Source: Charina bottae
Taxonomy: Eukaryota > Chordata > Lepidosauria > Squamata > Charinaidae
NCBI GenBank assembly: GCA_023362775.1
Contig: JALMGJ010000002.1
Span: 110,957,481-111,021,480, forward strand
Reading direction: 5' to 3'
Length of the DNA stretch: 64,000 nucleotides
The notes under the pieces are model-generated. The model saw only the letters and a program-made list of their open reading frames with translations. It made no database searches and had not been told where the DNA came from. Shown piece after piece: positions 22,978 to 34,187 of this stretch. The stretch's first letter is position 1; every line of letters starts with the position of its first letter. The position numbers and the translations under genes were made by a program.

Positions 22978-23674
22978 TGTTGACCCAGGATTACAGATCA
23001 GTTACATTACAGGGACTTTCTTCCAAGGAAACACAGATAAGTTCAGGCTGTACCATGTAGAAACAGAACAATCAAGCAGCTTAATGATCAGCTAAGTATG
23101 AGCCACAAGTCACATCCTATCTCAGCCTTGAACTCAAGAGGCACCCTTGGACAAGCATCTATCTCCCTTTTGAAGCAGGCAGGCCAAAATCATGTAGTTC
23201 TTTATACTATATATTGCCTCTCTAACACTTGCTAGGCCTATGGCCTGTTTATCTAATGCTACGTCTTATCAATCAAAACCAATCAACCATAATCAACACC
23301 TGTCTTTTGCAACAGCTGAAACCCTCTTGCCTAAATGTCCTAACCAACATCCTGACCTTTGTAACAGAACGCGATGGACCTTGAACAGTTCCCTAAAATG
23401 CTATAGATGGTGTAAGATAACTTCCCTTTTTGGTATCCTGTTTTGACGTTCTATGTACGAACAGCTGTGCTCATGACATTCTTACCAACTGTTGATCTTG
23501 TGATATCCTGAAATGTATTGATTGCAAAAACCTATAAAAGATTGACTCCAGGCATGACTCGGGGTTCAGATTTGCTGAGTTATCGCTCTGAACCTTGCTA
23601 GCAATAAACCTGTGTTCTCTAAACCTCGGTGGTCTCGTGTCCCGTCATTTGGGAAGGTGAGTTTTCCTGCTACA
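22978..23674 (+). repeat. ERV 5' LTR
   Basis: It begins TGTTGACC and ends CTACA, giving TGT/ACA ends, for about 697 bp. A TATAAAA box is at 23533-23539 and AATAAA at 23603-23608. The R region therefore probably starts near 23560. AAG-GTGAGT at 23654-23662 matches a splice donor exactly. The left limit was chosen from the TG dinucleotide and has no second LTR to confirm it. Confidence 0.8.
23533..23539 (+). promoter_or_regulatory. TATA box of the ERV LTR
   Basis: TATAAAA located about 70 bases upstream of the AATAAA polyadenylation signal, the usual U3/R spacing of compact retroviral LTRs. Transcription would run in the same direction as ATP10B. Confidence 0.6.
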
Positions 23675-23678
23675 TTTC

Positions 23679-23696
23679 TGGCGACCGCGGCAGGAC
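23679..23696 (+). promoter_or_regulatory. ERV primer-binding site, possibly tRNA-Arg
   Basis: TGGCGACCGCGGCAGGAC begins four bases after the LTR end. Its complement ends GGTCGCCA, as in arginine tRNAs of the GACCGCG acceptor-stem type. From memory the match is good in the acceptor stem and weaker in the T-arm, so the tRNA identity is tentative. Confidence 0.6.
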
Positions 23697-24346
23697 ACGA
23701 CGGGGCCCTGAGGCCCCTCTGGAGGGTCACCACGCTTGCAGGGATTCGGTAAGTCAAGGGGAATTTCCCAGGCGCCATCGGACACTTTTTGTTCCGAGGG
23801 ACTTCCCAGTGACGCCAGCTCCCTGTGGCGCTGGCTGACGCCTTCAAGAACCACTTGCGAGGCTCTGAGACCAGGCAGAACTCCAGCACTGGAAGACGTG
23901 GAAACAAGCCCTGCAGGCGAGTATTGGGGAAGGGAGCTCCAGAGGAGTACGGCTCGAGAAGACGGGAGGGGTTGATCACCCCCGAGGCGAACAGGGGCCA
24001 GGGTTGGCCGGCTGCGGTTCCTCGAAAAAATCCCTATTGAGCCGGGAAAAGCCGGTGAGCCGAAATATTGGCGAGACCGAGGGGTAAGGAAGGGAGGTTG
24101 TGCGTTGTGTTTGCTGTGTGAATGTTCACTGCGTTTTCCAACGGTGACCGTTGAGTGTCCGGCACCTTGGGCCAGTGAGAAGCGAGTGAAGTCTGCAGTT
24201 CCCAGCGGAGACCGTGAGTGTCCGGCTCCCTGGGTCAGGCTTGAGAGCGTGATCAGTCCCTCTGTGTTATCCCGAGAGCGAAGGACCCCTTACCTTCCTC
24301 TCAACCCCCCTTCCCTCATTGTCTTGTCTGGTGCCCTGGGAGGAAT

Positions 24347-25465
24347 ATGGGTGGAGGAGGGAGTGTGCCCTCTACCCCCTTAGGGTGTATGATAAAATAT
24401 TTTAAGCTTGCATATGCTAGCAAAGACTACGGCATTAAGTGGAGCAAATTGCAGTTAAAACGCCTTTGTGAAAAGGAATGGCCGACCTTTGACCTTGGCT
24501 GGCCGACTGCGGGGACGTTTGACCCCGCTGTGGCTATCAAGGTGCATCAGAGGGTATTTCACCCTGCAAATGGCCACCCTGATCAGGCCCCTTATATTGA
24601 TGTGTGGCTAGATCTCCTTCAGCACCCCCCTGCATGGCTCCAGAAATGCAAGGCTGCTCACTGCCGCCTTTTGGTGTCACGCATTTTGCCGCCTAGGAAA
24701 GGGAAAAAGATGATTCCAGTCCTCCCTAGCTGTCCAGAGGAACTGCCTCAGCCACCCCCGTATGTCCCTTCATCAGCCAGCACCCCCTCTAATCCCCAGT
24801 CCCCTTCCCCAACGGTGGGCATGAGTGGAGCGTCCGGAAGCACTCCATGGCGACAAGCCAGGGTCGATTCAATTCTGCACGACCTTAGTGCATTGGGAAT
24901 CGCGGATTCTCCAGGACCCTCTCTTCTCCCTCCAATACCCGCAGACTGGCGCTCACCAGCCCCGGAGGTCCAAACTCGGACTCCCCAGGCTATTCACCCG
25001 ACCGAGAGCCCGGCAGCCAAAAAGGAAGAAGAAAAAACCCGAGACGAGGATGAGGAAGACTTAATAGGAGCAGAGGAAGACTTAATAGGAGCGGTAGGAG
25101 GCAAAGAGGAGGATGAAGGTCCCGTGGCTCAACGCACATGGGCGAGAACACAACCTAACTTGCTGGCCCCCCTAAGACGAGTAGATCAATTGGTAGTGGG
25201 AGACGGCGGCACCGTCACAGCCCAACTATTCCAGCACGTCCCCTTTACCACCTCTGACCTCCTCAATTGGAAGTTACATTATGGACCCTTTAGTGAAAAG
25301 CCAACTGAGATTGTAGACCTAATTAAGACCATCGTTGATACCCACAATCCCACTTGGCGCGACCTCCAACAATTGATGGGGACCCTCTTTAGTCCCGAGG
25401 AGCGAGAAAAGATTCGGAATGGGGTTACTAAAATTCTGAAAGCCACTATGCCTTCCCACAGTTAG
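24347..25465 (+). pseudogene. gag: ERV gag, N-terminal part (matrix and following), ends at a TAG
   Basis: An ATG start encodes MGGGG, an N-terminal glycine suited to myristoylation, followed by a gamma-type matrix domain (EKEWPTFDLGWP, GHPDQAPYIDVW). A PPPY late-budding motif is at about residue 136, with an acidic region near residues 225-260. The capsid start is near residues 300-372. The frame stops at TAG 25463-25465 but continues in the same frame into the rest of capsid, so the TAG is a nonsense lesion, not the gene end. Confidence 0.85.
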
Positions 25466-26197
25466 ACACTGGAACGATGGTTAGAAAAGAACTTTCCTTC
25501 AGAGGATAGGAACTGGAACCCCTATGAGAGCAGGGATCTCAATGCTCTTAAACAATACCAGCAATTGGTTGTTCAGGCCATTCAAGAGGCAGGGAAACCA
25601 GTCACCAATATTTCAAAACCTTCCTTGGTTCTCCAGGAGCCCTCTGAGAGCCCTGAAGCCTTCTATACCCGCCTGCTGGATGCCTACCGCATGTACACCC
25701 CTATTGACCCTACCCAGCCTGAAAATGCCCGAATGCTGACCATGGCTTTCATTTCCCAAAGCGCCCCGGACATACGACTAAAATTACAACAGCTGGATGG
25801 CGCCTTGGGGAAACCCATGAGTGAACTAATGGAGGTTGCTAGAAAAAAGTTTGCGAACCGCGATAGGGAAGAACAGCAAAAACAAGAGCAGAGACAGGAA
25901 CAGAAAATGAGAAAGAAGGCTGAGTTGCTGGCGGCCGCCATGATGGGGACACCAGAGGGGAGGCCCCGTGGTAAACGACCCCCCCTGGGGCCCAACCAAT
26001 GTGCTCGTTGCCGTCAGGACGGCCACTGGTCAGGCGAGTGCCCGGTAGGACCAAACCAATGTACCATCTGTCTCAGAGATGGTCATTGGAAGGGCGACTG
26101 CCCACAGAGAGGTAGGGATGTGCTTCATGAAGGGAGGCGTGAGCGGTTTGCCAGAAACCATAGAGGTGGCAGAGGAGGCCGAGGCGGAACCTTATGA
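25466..26197 (+). pseudogene. gag: ERV gag, capsid C-terminus and nucleocapsid
   Basis: Continues in frame after the TAG. It contains a major-homology-like stretch (ESPEAFYTRLLDAYRMYTP), then SQSAPDIRLKLQQLDG, a basic/glutamine coil, and two CCHC knuckles (CARCRQDGHWSGEC and CTICLRDGHWKGDC) near 26010-26100. Classical gammaretroviruses have one knuckle; this copy has two. It ends with a glycine/arginine tail and TGA at 26195-26197. The next bases, GGGCAGGGGCGAGAG, resemble the context of gammaretroviral readthrough stops. Confidence 0.85.
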
Positions 26198-26296
26198 GGG
26201 CAGGGGCGAGAGTCGCCTAAACCCCCCCTCATTGGTCTGGCAGAAGTGGAAGAATGGGACTGAGACAGACCGGGTTCAGCCTGCCTCCCAGAACCT

Positions 26297-27985
26297 ATGG
26301 TCAGTTTGACTATTGGAGGCAAACCTATCCCCTTCTTAGTAGACACCGGAGCCACCCGTTCAGTTCTCACTCGCCCTTTGACTCAGCCCTCTCCCTCTAC
26401 AATCAATATTCAAGGAGCCACAGGAAAAACTATCCAGCGCCCTTTCCTAAAGCCCTTGATTTGCCACACGGGAGGTAAGACCATCACTCACCAGTTTGTC
26501 TACATGCCAGACTGCCCTCTCCCTTTATTGGGACGAGACTTGCTATGTAAATTGCGAGTGCAAATTTCCTTTGACGAAGATGGCTCCATGGCCATGACTT
26601 TTGGCAAGGTCTCAATGACAGTCCCCATGGAAGAATCATGGCGAGTGATGCTCATGCAGGAGGTAGCGAAGAATGCCGGCTGGGAAGATTTTGAGGTTCC
26701 ACACCTATGGGCGGAAGATAACCCTCCTGGCTTGGCCCGCCACCAGCCCCCTCTCGTCGTAGACGAAATCCCATCAAAAACACCAGTCCACATTCGCCAG
26801 CGACGATACCCAAGGCACATTATGCAGGCTATCCAAGATGTGATTGATCGGTACCTGGCCTACCATATTTTGGTCCCTACCGAGTCACCCTGGAATACCC
26901 CCATCCTGCCGATCCCAAAAGGAGATGGTCTCTTCAGACCGGTTCAAGACCTACGCCCAGTCAATTCGGCCACGGTCACAGTCCACCCAATTGTTCCGAA
27001 CCCTTATGTCATCTTGGGGTTAATCCCCCCGACGGCAACTTGGTTCTCTGTCATTGATCTTAAGGATGCCTTCTTCACAATCCCTGTGCATGCCAAAAGC
27101 CAACATCTTTTTGCTTTCGAGTGGGAGAACCCGACTACTGGCCGAAAGCAACAATACACATGGACTCGACTACCCCAGGGATTCAAAAACTCCCCTACTC
27201 TTTTCGGCATTGCCCTGGGAAGGGATCTTGAAGGCTTAGAAATCCCTGAACCTGATGTTGTCCTACAATACGTAGATGACCTTCTAGTCACAGGGAGAAC
27301 AAAGGCCGTCTGCTGGCAGAACACTTATGATCTGCTCCACCTACTGGAGGATGAAGGATATAAGGCTTCCCGCAAGAAGGCCCAGTTAGTTTTACAAAAG
27401 GTTCAGTACCTAGGATATGATATTGAGCCCGGTAAACGGACTCTGGGTCATGAGAGGAAGGAAGCTATCTGCCAACTCCCTACCCCTCGCACTCGTAAGG
27501 ATCTTCGAGGCTTTCTGGGCGCGGCAGGGTTTTTCCGTATCTGGATCCCCAACTTCAGCTTGCTTGCAAAGCCCCTTTATGAGGCTACCAAGGGCAGTGA
27601 TAAGGAGCCCTTACAATGGCACAAAGAAGAGGAGCATAGCTTCCTGGCCTTGAAACACGCTTTGCTACAGGCCCCAAGCCTCGGCCTACCTGATTTAGAA
27701 AAACCGTTCCAACTCTTTGTGGACACAAAGCAGAATGTGGCGGTCGGGGTTCTGACTCAGACATTTGGCACCTGGCATCGTCCGGTCGCCTATCTCTCCA
27801 AGCAGCTGGACTCAGTGGCTTGTGGTTGGCCAGCATGCCTCAAGGCTCTAGCCGGAACGGCATTGCTGGCCCAAGAAGCCCACAAACTGACTTTTGGCCA
27901 GAATTTGGCCATCCAGACCCCGCATGCCCCCGCATCACAGCCTCAGCTTAGCCATCCTGTTGCAGCACAGGAAGAAAATTATTGA
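26297..27985 (+). pseudogene. pol: ERV pol: protease, reverse transcriptase, truncated RNase H
   Basis: Open for 562 codons in the gag frame, though the true pol would begin at the gag stop; a second TGA at 26261-26263 lies between. The protease has LVDTGA at about residues 14-19. The reverse transcriptase has LPQGFKNSPTLF and the catalytic QYVDDLL around residue 325. The RNase H-side connection region (PVAYLSKQLDSVACGWP) is followed within about 50 residues by loss of homology and a stop. The RNase H catalytic part and all of integrase are missing. Confidence 0.88.
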
Positions 27986-28459
27986 TCCATCTTGTTTGGT
28001 TCACAAGAATCACTTAGCTACTCCTGGAATGCACTTTTAATATATGAAAGAGCTGTAAAAAGGCTGTGTTATTCTTCTTTCAGCTAGGAAACAATCAAGG
28101 GTTGAGGGAAATGTCCCATTATTCATACTAATGCTTCAAACAGCATCTCATTGTTTTATTGGTAACCTTTAAAATATGACTTTAAATGAGGAATGAGGAA
28201 TATTTTGGCAGCCTTGGACCACACTTTTTTAAAGTATTCTTTCTGGTAGCCAAGGGCTGCAGGGGATAGAACAGGGCTCAAATTTTGGGGGATTTTTTAC
28301 TGGAAATTGGGTGGGAACTTGCATCACCGATTTTTAGCAATTTCCGTATTGCAATCCTGACATGTGGAGAGAGGAATAACCACAACAAAAAGAAAGATGG
28401 CCAACCTTTCATGCTTAAGAGTCATTTGGAGTCAGGCAGCATCAAATCAAATCAAATTA
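27986..28459 (+). other. Intron stretch after the ERV break
   Basis: No LTR, integrase or env sequence. AT-rich intron DNA with no recognised repeat. Confidence 0.55.
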
Positions 28460-28695
28460 TACACATTTTAAGGTGATTTCCCTATTGTGGGTGATATGTG
28501 GTTTTTATATCTCTCTCTCTCTCTCTGTTTTGTGGTTGGTATACTTCAACTTTTTTAACAATTTTTTAATAATAATTGTTTATATTTTTATAATGAGTAT
28601 TTTATACGATTGTTTTTATATTGTTGTACACCACCCAGAGTCGCTTTTGGTGAGATGGGTGGCTATATAAATTTGATTAATAAATAAATAAGTAA
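28460..28695 (+). mobile_element. L2-type LINE 3' tail
   Basis: Ends in CACCCAGAGTCGCTT, GAGATGGGTGGCTATATAA and an AATAAATAAATA tail, the same end as the 43680 element. It has a short (CT)n run at 28509-28528. Only 3' untranslated sequence is present. Confidence 0.65.
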
Positions 28696-29524
28696 CACAC
28701 ACACACATATTCTTATTATTTATGGACAATGTCCTTCCTGCTTTCTGTCATGCAGCAGGCAGTGACTATATAAGCTAAGAATGAAAACAGATCCTGGTTC
28801 AGGTTTTAAAGGGTAAAGCAGCTCAGAGAAGGGGAAGGTGGGGATCAGACTGAGGCTGCAGTGCTGTAGCATAAATCATTACCATTTTACCTATCTGAAT
28901 TTTACTCCTTGTCCCACACTGCAAATTGGTTTGCGGGACAAAATATTTAGGTTTGTATGACTACCAACAGGATTTGCCTATAATGCAAATACGGTTCAAG
29001 AAATTTGGTTTGGAAGACAGACACAAAGTTCCAAACAAAACAGGGGATTTCAAATTCCTATTTTCACCTAGTCAAGCAGGTTCCTGAGGATGCTGCTGAT
29101 TATCTGAATTATCTGAAAATTATATGAAAATCATATGAAAGATAATTATTGATTCTGTTCATGGTTTGAAAATCATTGGTAAGAAGTGTTTTGGACCTCA
29201 CACAAGACAGGCATCTCTTTGATATTCATTAAAGGAGAGCATTGTTTTTTCAAACTTCAGCATGAACCTGAAAAAAATGCCACTAGTTTAGGTAGCCAGC
29301 TTAGAATATGACCCTTAAATCAGCACAAAATTCATTCTTGTAAATGTTCCAAAGGGTTGTGGGAGCTTCCAGAATAGTGATGAAAAGTGCCAGTGATTGC
29401 AAAGAAAGAGGAAGAGAATGATGTCCTTGCCTATTCCTTGGAAAATCCTGAGCAGAAATTTGTTTAGAAAGCATTCCAATTTAAGAGTAAAAACACTAGA
29501 CCTAATCCAGTATAAATCCATATT
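28696..29524 (+). other. Intron stretch, no gene seen
   Basis: No exon, no named repeat. Confidence 0.5.
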
Positions 29525-29537
29525 TACATATGTTATA

Positions 29538-29951
29538 TTTATTTATTTCATTTTTATTTATTAGTTGAATTGACCTTACCAATACAGCAAGATAGAATTA
29601 AAATATAAACAAAGCATAATCAAATGATAGGAAGGGATACAATAATAAAATAGGATACATATATATCTTATTATATATAAGGAGACAATAATCAGATGAG
29701 AGTCGCCTTTACAGGATACCCCAATTTGTTCAAAATATTGGGATCTTAAAGCCCCAGCCTTCAATATGAACATAGCATATGACTCTCTCATCTGATTACT
29801 GTCTCCTTATATATAATAAGATATATATGTATCCTATTTTATTATTGTATCCCTTCCTATCATTTGATTATGCTTTGCTAATATTTTAATTCTATCTTGC
29901 TGTATTGATAAGGTCAATTTGACTAATCAATAAAAATGAAATAAATAAAAA
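29538..29951. mobile_element. Inverted pair of LINE 3' ends sharing one target duplication
   Basis: On the - strand, 29779-29538 encodes a LINE ORF2 C-terminus (EQIGVSCKGDSHLI) and runs into its 3' tail. 29780-29951 carries the same 3' end on the + strand. The shared part (about 167 bp) is complementary with only a few mismatches. A 13-bp duplication TACATATGTTATA lies at 29525-29537 and 29952-29964, so the whole palindrome entered at one time. The C-terminus matches the two-ORF LINE at 52255-57824 (EKIGVPCRGDELI). Confidence 0.85.
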
Positions 29952-29964
29952 TACATATGTTATA

Positions 29965-30335
29965 ACAACTTTCCAGAAGCAGCTGCTTGTAGTCTGTTAT
30001 TATATATTACTTACTATAAATATATAGTGTCATTATAGATCTATTTATTTATTTATTTATTTATTTATTATATTTGAAGACTACCCTTTAAAAAAAGGTT
30101 TTTGAGGGTCTTACAGAAAAGTTAAAAGCAGCAACAGTAAAAAAAAAAAAGTAATATAATTAAGATGTACCATTAAATTTGAAAGTTAAATTTAAAACAA
30201 TATCAAGCAGAGAATAAAGCCCAAGTGCTAAAACTGATTTAAATATTACAGTAAAGTTCACAAGCCATGGAAAATAAATGCCATCATCTTCCTGACCTCT
30301 GTAGACCTTCAGGATGGCCATCTAAGAAAGAGACA
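29965..30335 (+). other. Intron stretch with (TTTA)n
   Basis: A (TTTA)n run at about 30040-30070, otherwise AT-rich DNA up to the BovB duplication at 30336. Confidence 0.5.
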
Positions 30336-30350
30336 CTGGAGTGGGTGGGT

Positions 30351-32330
30351 TGTTGTTGTTCAGTCGTTTAGTCGTGTCCGACTCTTCGTGACCTCATGGA
30401 CCATAGCACGCCAGGCCTTCCTGTCCTCCACTGTCTCCCGGAGTTTACTCAAATTCATGTTCATTACATCAGTGATGCTATCTAACCATCTCATCCTCTG
30501 CCGTCCCCTTCTCCTTTTGCCTTCAGTCTTTCCCAGCATCAGGGTCTTTTCCAGGGAGTCCTCTCTTTGCATTAGGTGGCCAAAGTATTTGAGCTTCAGC
30601 TTCAGCATCTGTCCTTCCAATGAGCAGTCAGGGTTGATTTCCTTTAGGATTGACTGGTTTGACCTCCTTGCAGTCCAAGGGACTCTCAAGAGTCTTCTCC
30701 AGCACCACAGTTCGAAAGCATAAATTCTTCGGCGCTCAGCCTTCCTTATGGTCCAACTCTCACAGCCATACATTACTACTGGAAAAACCATAGCTTTAAC
30801 TATACGGACCTTTGTCGGCAAGGTGATGTCTCTGCTTTTTAATATGCTGTCTAGGTTTGCCATAGCTTTCCTCCCAAGGAGCAAGCGTCTTTTAATTTCA
30901 TGGCTGCAGTCACCGTCTATGGTGATCTTGGAGCCCAAGAAAATAAAATCTGTCACTGCTTCCATTTCTTCCCCTTCTATTTGCCAGGAAGTGATGGGAC
31001 CAGATGCCATGATCTGGGTTTTTTTAATGTTGAGTTTCAAGCCAGCTTTTGCACTCTCCTCTTTCACCCTCATCAAGAGGCTCTTTAGTTCCTCTTCACT
31101 TTCTGCCATTAGGGTGGTATCGTCTGCATATCTGAGGTTGTTGATATTTCTCCCAGCAATCTTAACTCCGGCTTGTGATTCATCCAGCCCGGCATTTCTC
31201 ATGATGTACTCTGCATATAAGTTAAATAAGCAGGGTGATAATATACAGCCTTGTCGTACTCCTTTCCCAATTTTGAACCACTCGGTTGTTCCATGTCCGG
31301 TTCTAACTGTTGCTTCTTGACCCACATACAGGTTTCTCAGGAGACAGGTAAGGTGGTCTGGTACTCCCATCTCTTTAAGACTTTGCCACAGTTTGTTGTG
31401 ATCCACACAATCAAAGGCTTTAGCGTAGTCAATGAAGCAGAAGTAGATTTTTTCTGGAACTCTCTTGCTTTTTCCATGATCCAGCGAATGTTGGCAATCT
31501 GATCTCTAGTTCCTCTGCCTCTTCGAAACCCAGCTTGCACTTCTGGTAGTTCTCGGTTCACATACTGCTGAAGCCTAGCTTGTAGGATTTTGAGCATAAC
31601 CTTGCTAGCATGTGAAATGAGCGCAATTGTACGGTAGTTTGAACATTCTTTGGCATTGCCTTTCTTTGGAATTGGAATGTAAACTGACCTTTTCCAATCC
31701 TGTGGCCACTGTTGAGTTTTCCAAATTTGTTGGCATATTGAGTGCAGCGCTTTAACAGCATCATCTTTTAGGATTTTAAATAGCTCAGCTGGGATACTGT
31801 CTTCTCCGCTAGCTTTGTTGTTAGTAATGCTTCCTAAGGCCCACTTGACTTCACTCTCTAGGATGTCCGGCTCAAGGTCAGTGACCACACCATCGTATTT
31901 ATCAGGGATATTAAGATCTTTCTTGTATAGTTCTTCTGTGTATTCTTGCCACCTCTTCTTAATCTCTTCTGCTTCTGTTAGGTCCCTGCCTTTTTTGTCC
32001 TTTATCATGCCCATCTTTGCACAAAACGTTCCCTTGATATCTCCGATTTTCTTGAAGAGATCTCTAGTCTTCCCCATTCTATTGTTTTCCTTGATTTCTT
32101 TGCATTGTTCATTTAAGAAGGCCTTCTTATCTCTCTTTGCTATTCTCTGGAATTCTGCATTCAGCTGTTTATATCTTTCCCTTTCTCCCTTGCCTTTTGC
32201 TTCCCTTCTTTCCTCAGCTATTTGTAAAGCCTCATCAGTCAGCCACTTTGCTTTCTTGCATTTCTTTTTCTTTGGGATGGTTTTAGTTGCTGCCTCCTGT
32301 ACAATGTTACGAACCTCTCTCTCTACGAAC
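30351..32330 (-). mobile_element. BovB (RTE) LINE, 5'-truncated, 1.98 kb
   Basis: The 3' end is at the low coordinate (the + strand begins TGTTGTTGTTCAGTCG). A perfect 15-bp duplication CTGGAGTGGGTGGGT at 30336-30350 and 32331-32345 frames it. The endonuclease half is missing. The insertion ends 183 bases before the ATP10B exon at 32514. BovB is the classic horizontally transferred LINE of squamates and ruminants. This copy is a host-genome resident in the antisense direction. Confidence 0.95.
30360..32330 (-). pseudogene. BovB ORF2 remnant: reverse transcriptase with one frameshift
   Basis: The upstream frame (from 32330) begins in the linker between endonuclease and polymerase. It includes WKRSVYIPIPKKGNAKECSN and GFRRGRGTRDQIANIRW, then fails at a T-run on the + strand (31448-31453), where the A-run of the coding strand is a base short. 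From about 31406 the next frame continues VDHNKLW, GKGVRQGCILSPCLFNLYAE and the catalytic YADDTTLM, and ends with the normal C-terminus KSRTRLND. A single frameshift thus splits an otherwise readable polymerase. Confidence 0.92.
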
Positions 32331-32513
32331 CTGGAGTGGGTGGGTACTCTGTAGATTTGCTCCAGCAATGAAGCCTCAGACTGAGAAGACTTCAGAGGAA
32401 GACATGGGAACTGTTATGAAAATCTTTGTGAAGACTTGTTAATGTCAAAAAAAAGAAACAGAAAATTATCCAGCCAAAGAATTTCTAACATGCTGAGCAA
32501 TATCTTCTTTCAG

Positions 32514-32766
32514 GTCTTAATCCCCATCTCCCTCTATATATCGATTGAACTGGTCAAGTTGGGTCAAGTCTTCTTAATTCATAATGATATTGACTTGTAT
32601 AATGAAGAGCAAGATTTGCCCATACAATGCCGAGCACTCAATATCACCGAAGACCTGGGACAAGTTCAGTATGTCTTCTCTGACAAAACAGGGACGCTGA
32701 CAGAGAACAAGATGGTATTTCGACGATGTACGATTAATGGGAAAGAATTTTCACATCAGGAAAATG
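32514..32766 (+). CDS. ATP10B: ATP10B-like flippase exon: M4 PISL motif and DKTGT phosphorylation site
   Basis: A 253-nt exon between TTCTTTCAG and GTAAGA. It starts in phase 0 and ends with one base of a codon. The peptide starts with [20 protein letters not shown], the end of M4. PISL is the P4-specific replacement of the PEGL motif. The catalytic aspartate follows in [18 protein letters not shown]. It ends with FSHQENG. Its phase and content show that the upstream exon at 22809 joins it directly, across a 9.6-kb intron that holds the ERV and BovB. Confidence 0.93.
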
Positions 32767-33682
32767 GTAAGATGTGCCCTCAAGTGCTAAATTAGACTGA
32801 ATGTGAAAGCTGCTGGAGGAGAAAGAAGATCCCTCAGATATGAAAAAAAATGTCCTGCAGCTGAATCCTTTACTGGGGGTTGGGAATGAGATAGACTACA
32901 GGATATATTGTGAGCAAATAAAGGGGACAGGACTATACCATATGTGCATTTATCTGTAGAGGGGCTTCTCACAACAAAAACACTTTGTGACTCAGGTCCC
33001 TTCCACATAGAAGGGTGACATCATTTTGAGATAGGTGCTGGCCCCCTGCACCTCTGTAATGTTGAGGAGCTTATATGGAGAGAAGCTGAACCAAGATGAG
33101 CTCAGCTTCAGCTTCAAACAAACCTAAGATATTTTTCCAGCATTTCTTTTGGAAATTTGAGGCAGGGTGGTTTCCCCCAACTTCATCTCAGCTCTGGGGA
33201 TTTCCCAATTTTTGCTTCACTACTACCCCCCTGTTCTGCACAAGCAATTGAAGATGCATCTTTTCCACAATTGTCCCATTACTTTTTTGCTCACTGCAAA
33301 AGAAAACTTTCTGTTCCCCCACTGGCTATCTCAACTTTGCCCCTACTCCTACAAGGAGCAGCAATGAGGACACTCACAAAGCAGTGCAGAACTGCAGCAA
33401 AATATGGGAAAGGTAAGGCCAATAGTTGTGTGGAAGTGCCCTCAAAGTCCCCATTCCACCCTAGTGCTTAATTCTTGCCCCATAGGTGACAAGATTTTTG
33501 TTCTCATACTGACTAGATTTGCACAACATATTTAACAAGGTCTAGTAGCTGCATTTGCATAATGTGGTAAGTCTGGTTAGTATTAACCTTGGTTAGTTTT
33601 TTTGTGCAAATCCAACCCTTTGGGTTAATTTATGTTTCAAAGGATGGATGAGATCAGAAAGTTGGTTAATCCAGTAATCAAC
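32767..33682 (+). other. Intron stretch, no gene seen
   Basis: No exon and no recognised repeat before the composite SINE. Confidence 0.5.
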
Positions 33683-33695
33683 TATGAACACAGCA

Positions 33696-34187
33696 TGGTG
33701 GCTCAGTGGGTAAGATGCCAGGCTTGTCAATTTTGGTTTGCTTTAAGGATTTGATTGCTGCTATTTGCCTTTAAAGATTGGGATTTACTGTTTTGAATTG
33801 GCTTTGTTTTTTGGGTTTATTAAGATTAAAATTATTAAAACTGTTGTATTTGGGTTAGGGGCATGGTGGCTCAGTGGGTAAGACGCCAGGCTTGTCGATC
33901 GGAAGATCGCAAGTTCGGAGGTTCGAATCCCAAGTCCTGTGTGACAGAGTGAGCTCCCGCACTAGCCCCAGCTCTTGCCAGCCTAGCAATTCGAAAGCAT
34001 GCAGATGCAAGTAGATGAATAGGTACCACTTTGGTGGGTAGGTAACAGCGTTCCGCGTGCATCATGCCGGCCACATGACCGTGGAAGCGTCTTTGGACAA
34101 CGCTGGCTCTTCGGCTAACAAACGGAGATGAGCACCGGCCCCTAGAGTTGGACACGACTGCACAAGTGTGCAGGGGGAACCTTTACC
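33696..34187 (+). mobile_element. Composite insertion: SINE head, unrelated 120 bp, complete SINE
   Basis: A 36-nt SINE head (TGGTGGCTCAGTGGGTAAG...) at about 33696-33728 stops abruptly. About 125 bp of AT-rich sequence unlike the SINE follow. A complete Sauria-type SINE is then at about 33855-34187. The whole is bracketed by a perfect 13-bp duplication TATGAACACAGCA at 33683-33695 and 34188-34200. No duplication flanks the inner SINE alone, so the composite was probably retroposed as one RNA. Confidence 0.8.

Larger units (their letters stand above)
22978..27985 (+). mobile_element. Gamma-type endogenous retrovirus, 3' half missing
   Basis: The order is a 5' LTR, a primer-binding site, a leader, gag with PPPY and two zinc knuckles, and pol up to the RNase H start. 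Then the similarity stops at about 27970-27985. No integrase, env or 3' LTR occurs in the following 30 kb. Gag and pol lie in one frame separated by stops, as in gammaretroviruses that use termination readthrough. Coding lesions include an in-frame TAG in gag and one surplus TGA between gag and pol. The element sits in sense orientation inside the intron between the exons at 22809 and 32514. The missing 3' end points to a later deletion, since a single provirus normally has two LTRs. Confidence 0.9.

Noticed and set aside
30748..31320. 190-codon + strand frame, and 31815-32354
   Set aside because: Both are antisense shadows of the BovB reverse transcriptase.
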